Shown: positions 63,854 to 64,000 of the stretch, piece after piece | Layout of the letters: each line of letters opens with the position of its first letter | Position numbering within the stretch: the stretch's first letter is position 1 | Position numbers and translations under genes: made by a program | The notes under the pieces: generated by a model | What the model was told of the DNA's origin: nothing | Database searches by the model: none | What the model saw: the letters and a program-made list of their open reading frames with translations, nothing else | Assembly: GCA_021463505.1 (NCBI GenBank) | Contig: JAJTYR010000006.1 | Span: forward strand, 29,411 to 93,410 | DNA: 64,000 nucleotides | From: Burkholderiaceae bacterium | GTDB lineage: Bacteria; Pseudomonadota; Gammaproteobacteria; Burkholderiales; Burkholderiaceae_E | Direction: 5' to 3'

Positions 63854-64000
63854 TCAGCGCCGGCGGCTGCCGCCCAGCAGTGTGCCGAGCACGCCGCGGA
63901 TGAGCTCGCGGCCGAGCGACGAGCCGATCGAGCGCGCGGCGCTCTTGGTCATCGCCTCGATGGCGGAGTCCTTGCGTCCGCTGCCACTCAGCACACCCCC
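63854..64000 (-). CDS. HerA-like NTPase (DUF853/YjgR type), C-terminal end only
   Basis: The last 48 codons of a gene that starts beyond the window are visible. The segment AIEAMTKSAARSIGSSLGRE followed by LIRGVLGTLLGG is the characteristic tail of DUF853 (YjgR) HerA-like ATPases. These are hexameric P-loop proteins of unclear role. The ATPase motifs lie outside the window, so the call rests only on the tail. Confidence 0.65.
   Translation of the reverse strand, partial: GGVLSGSGRKDSAIEAMTKSAARSIGSSLGRELIRGVLGTLLGGSRRR

Overview
The window is a dense, very GC-rich bacterial chromosome segment. Gene content (LptD, Lnt, Tol-Pal, heptose enzymes) shows a Gram-negative, and gene orders such as dusB-fis-purH-ruvC-ruvA-ruvB and phoH-ybeY-corC-lnt-glyQS-gmhB-plsC point to a betaproteobacterium, probably Burkholderiales. 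This assignment rests on synteny and protein character, not on a database search. Most of the window is ordinary core genome with tight or overlapping genes (many ATGA or GTGA junctions).

Layout. 1-9.4 kb: phoH (start outside the window), ybeY, corC, lnt, glyQ, glyS, gmhB, an acyltransferase, a YgjP-type metallopeptidase and gloA. 9.5-14.1 kb, minus strand: lptD-surA-rsmA. Divergent from lptD, 14.2-23.6 kb: amgK-murU (cell-wall sugar recycling), pepP, a UbiH-like monooxygenase, dusB-fis, purH and ruvCAB. 23.7-29.9 kb: the envelope-constriction cluster ybgC-tolQRAB-pal-cpoB followed by queC. 29.9-31.1 kb is the only clearly disturbed part: a tRNA-Lys gene flanked by two decayed toxin-antitoxin remnants. 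31.1-35.0 kb, minus strand: the cbb3 oxidase operon ccoNOQP with two small unrecognised genes downstream.

35.4-38.5 kb holds single genes: an M23 peptidase with a short tandem repeat, an SRAP (YedK) protein, a glycine-zipper protein and a MaoC-like protein. They are followed by a cardiolipin-synthase-type enzyme on the minus strand. 40.0-45.1 kb, minus strand, is an operon of membrane fusion protein, RND pump, DUF2892 membrane protein and a CsoR-family regulator. Divergent from it is pgaABCD (45.3-51.5 kb) for poly-N-acetylglucosamine. 51.6-59.5 kb: a DMT transporter, waaC and a group of lipid-linked glycosylation genes (ArnT-like and GT2 glycosyltransferases, a UPF0104 protein, an O-antigen-ligase-like protein and a polysialyltransferase-like protein). 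The window ends with katA, tcdA, a quinone oxidoreductase, an unusual short-chain dehydrogenase and the C-terminus of a HerA-like ATPase.

The most noteworthy signal is in the RND operon. The CsoR-family protein has no histidine at all, and two 16-bp pseudo-palindromes of the form ATACT-N5-GGGTAT lie in tandem just upstream of the operon, between it and pgaA. I infer a self-regulated, thiol-sensing (perhaps reactive-sulfur) export operon. Other points worth a look are an in-frame antitoxin-toxin deletion fusion, a tRNA-Lys gene with two wobble pairs in its acceptor stem, an orphan small gene at the end of the cco operon, a long structured pgaA leader and an SDR lacking the catalytic Tyr/Lys pair.
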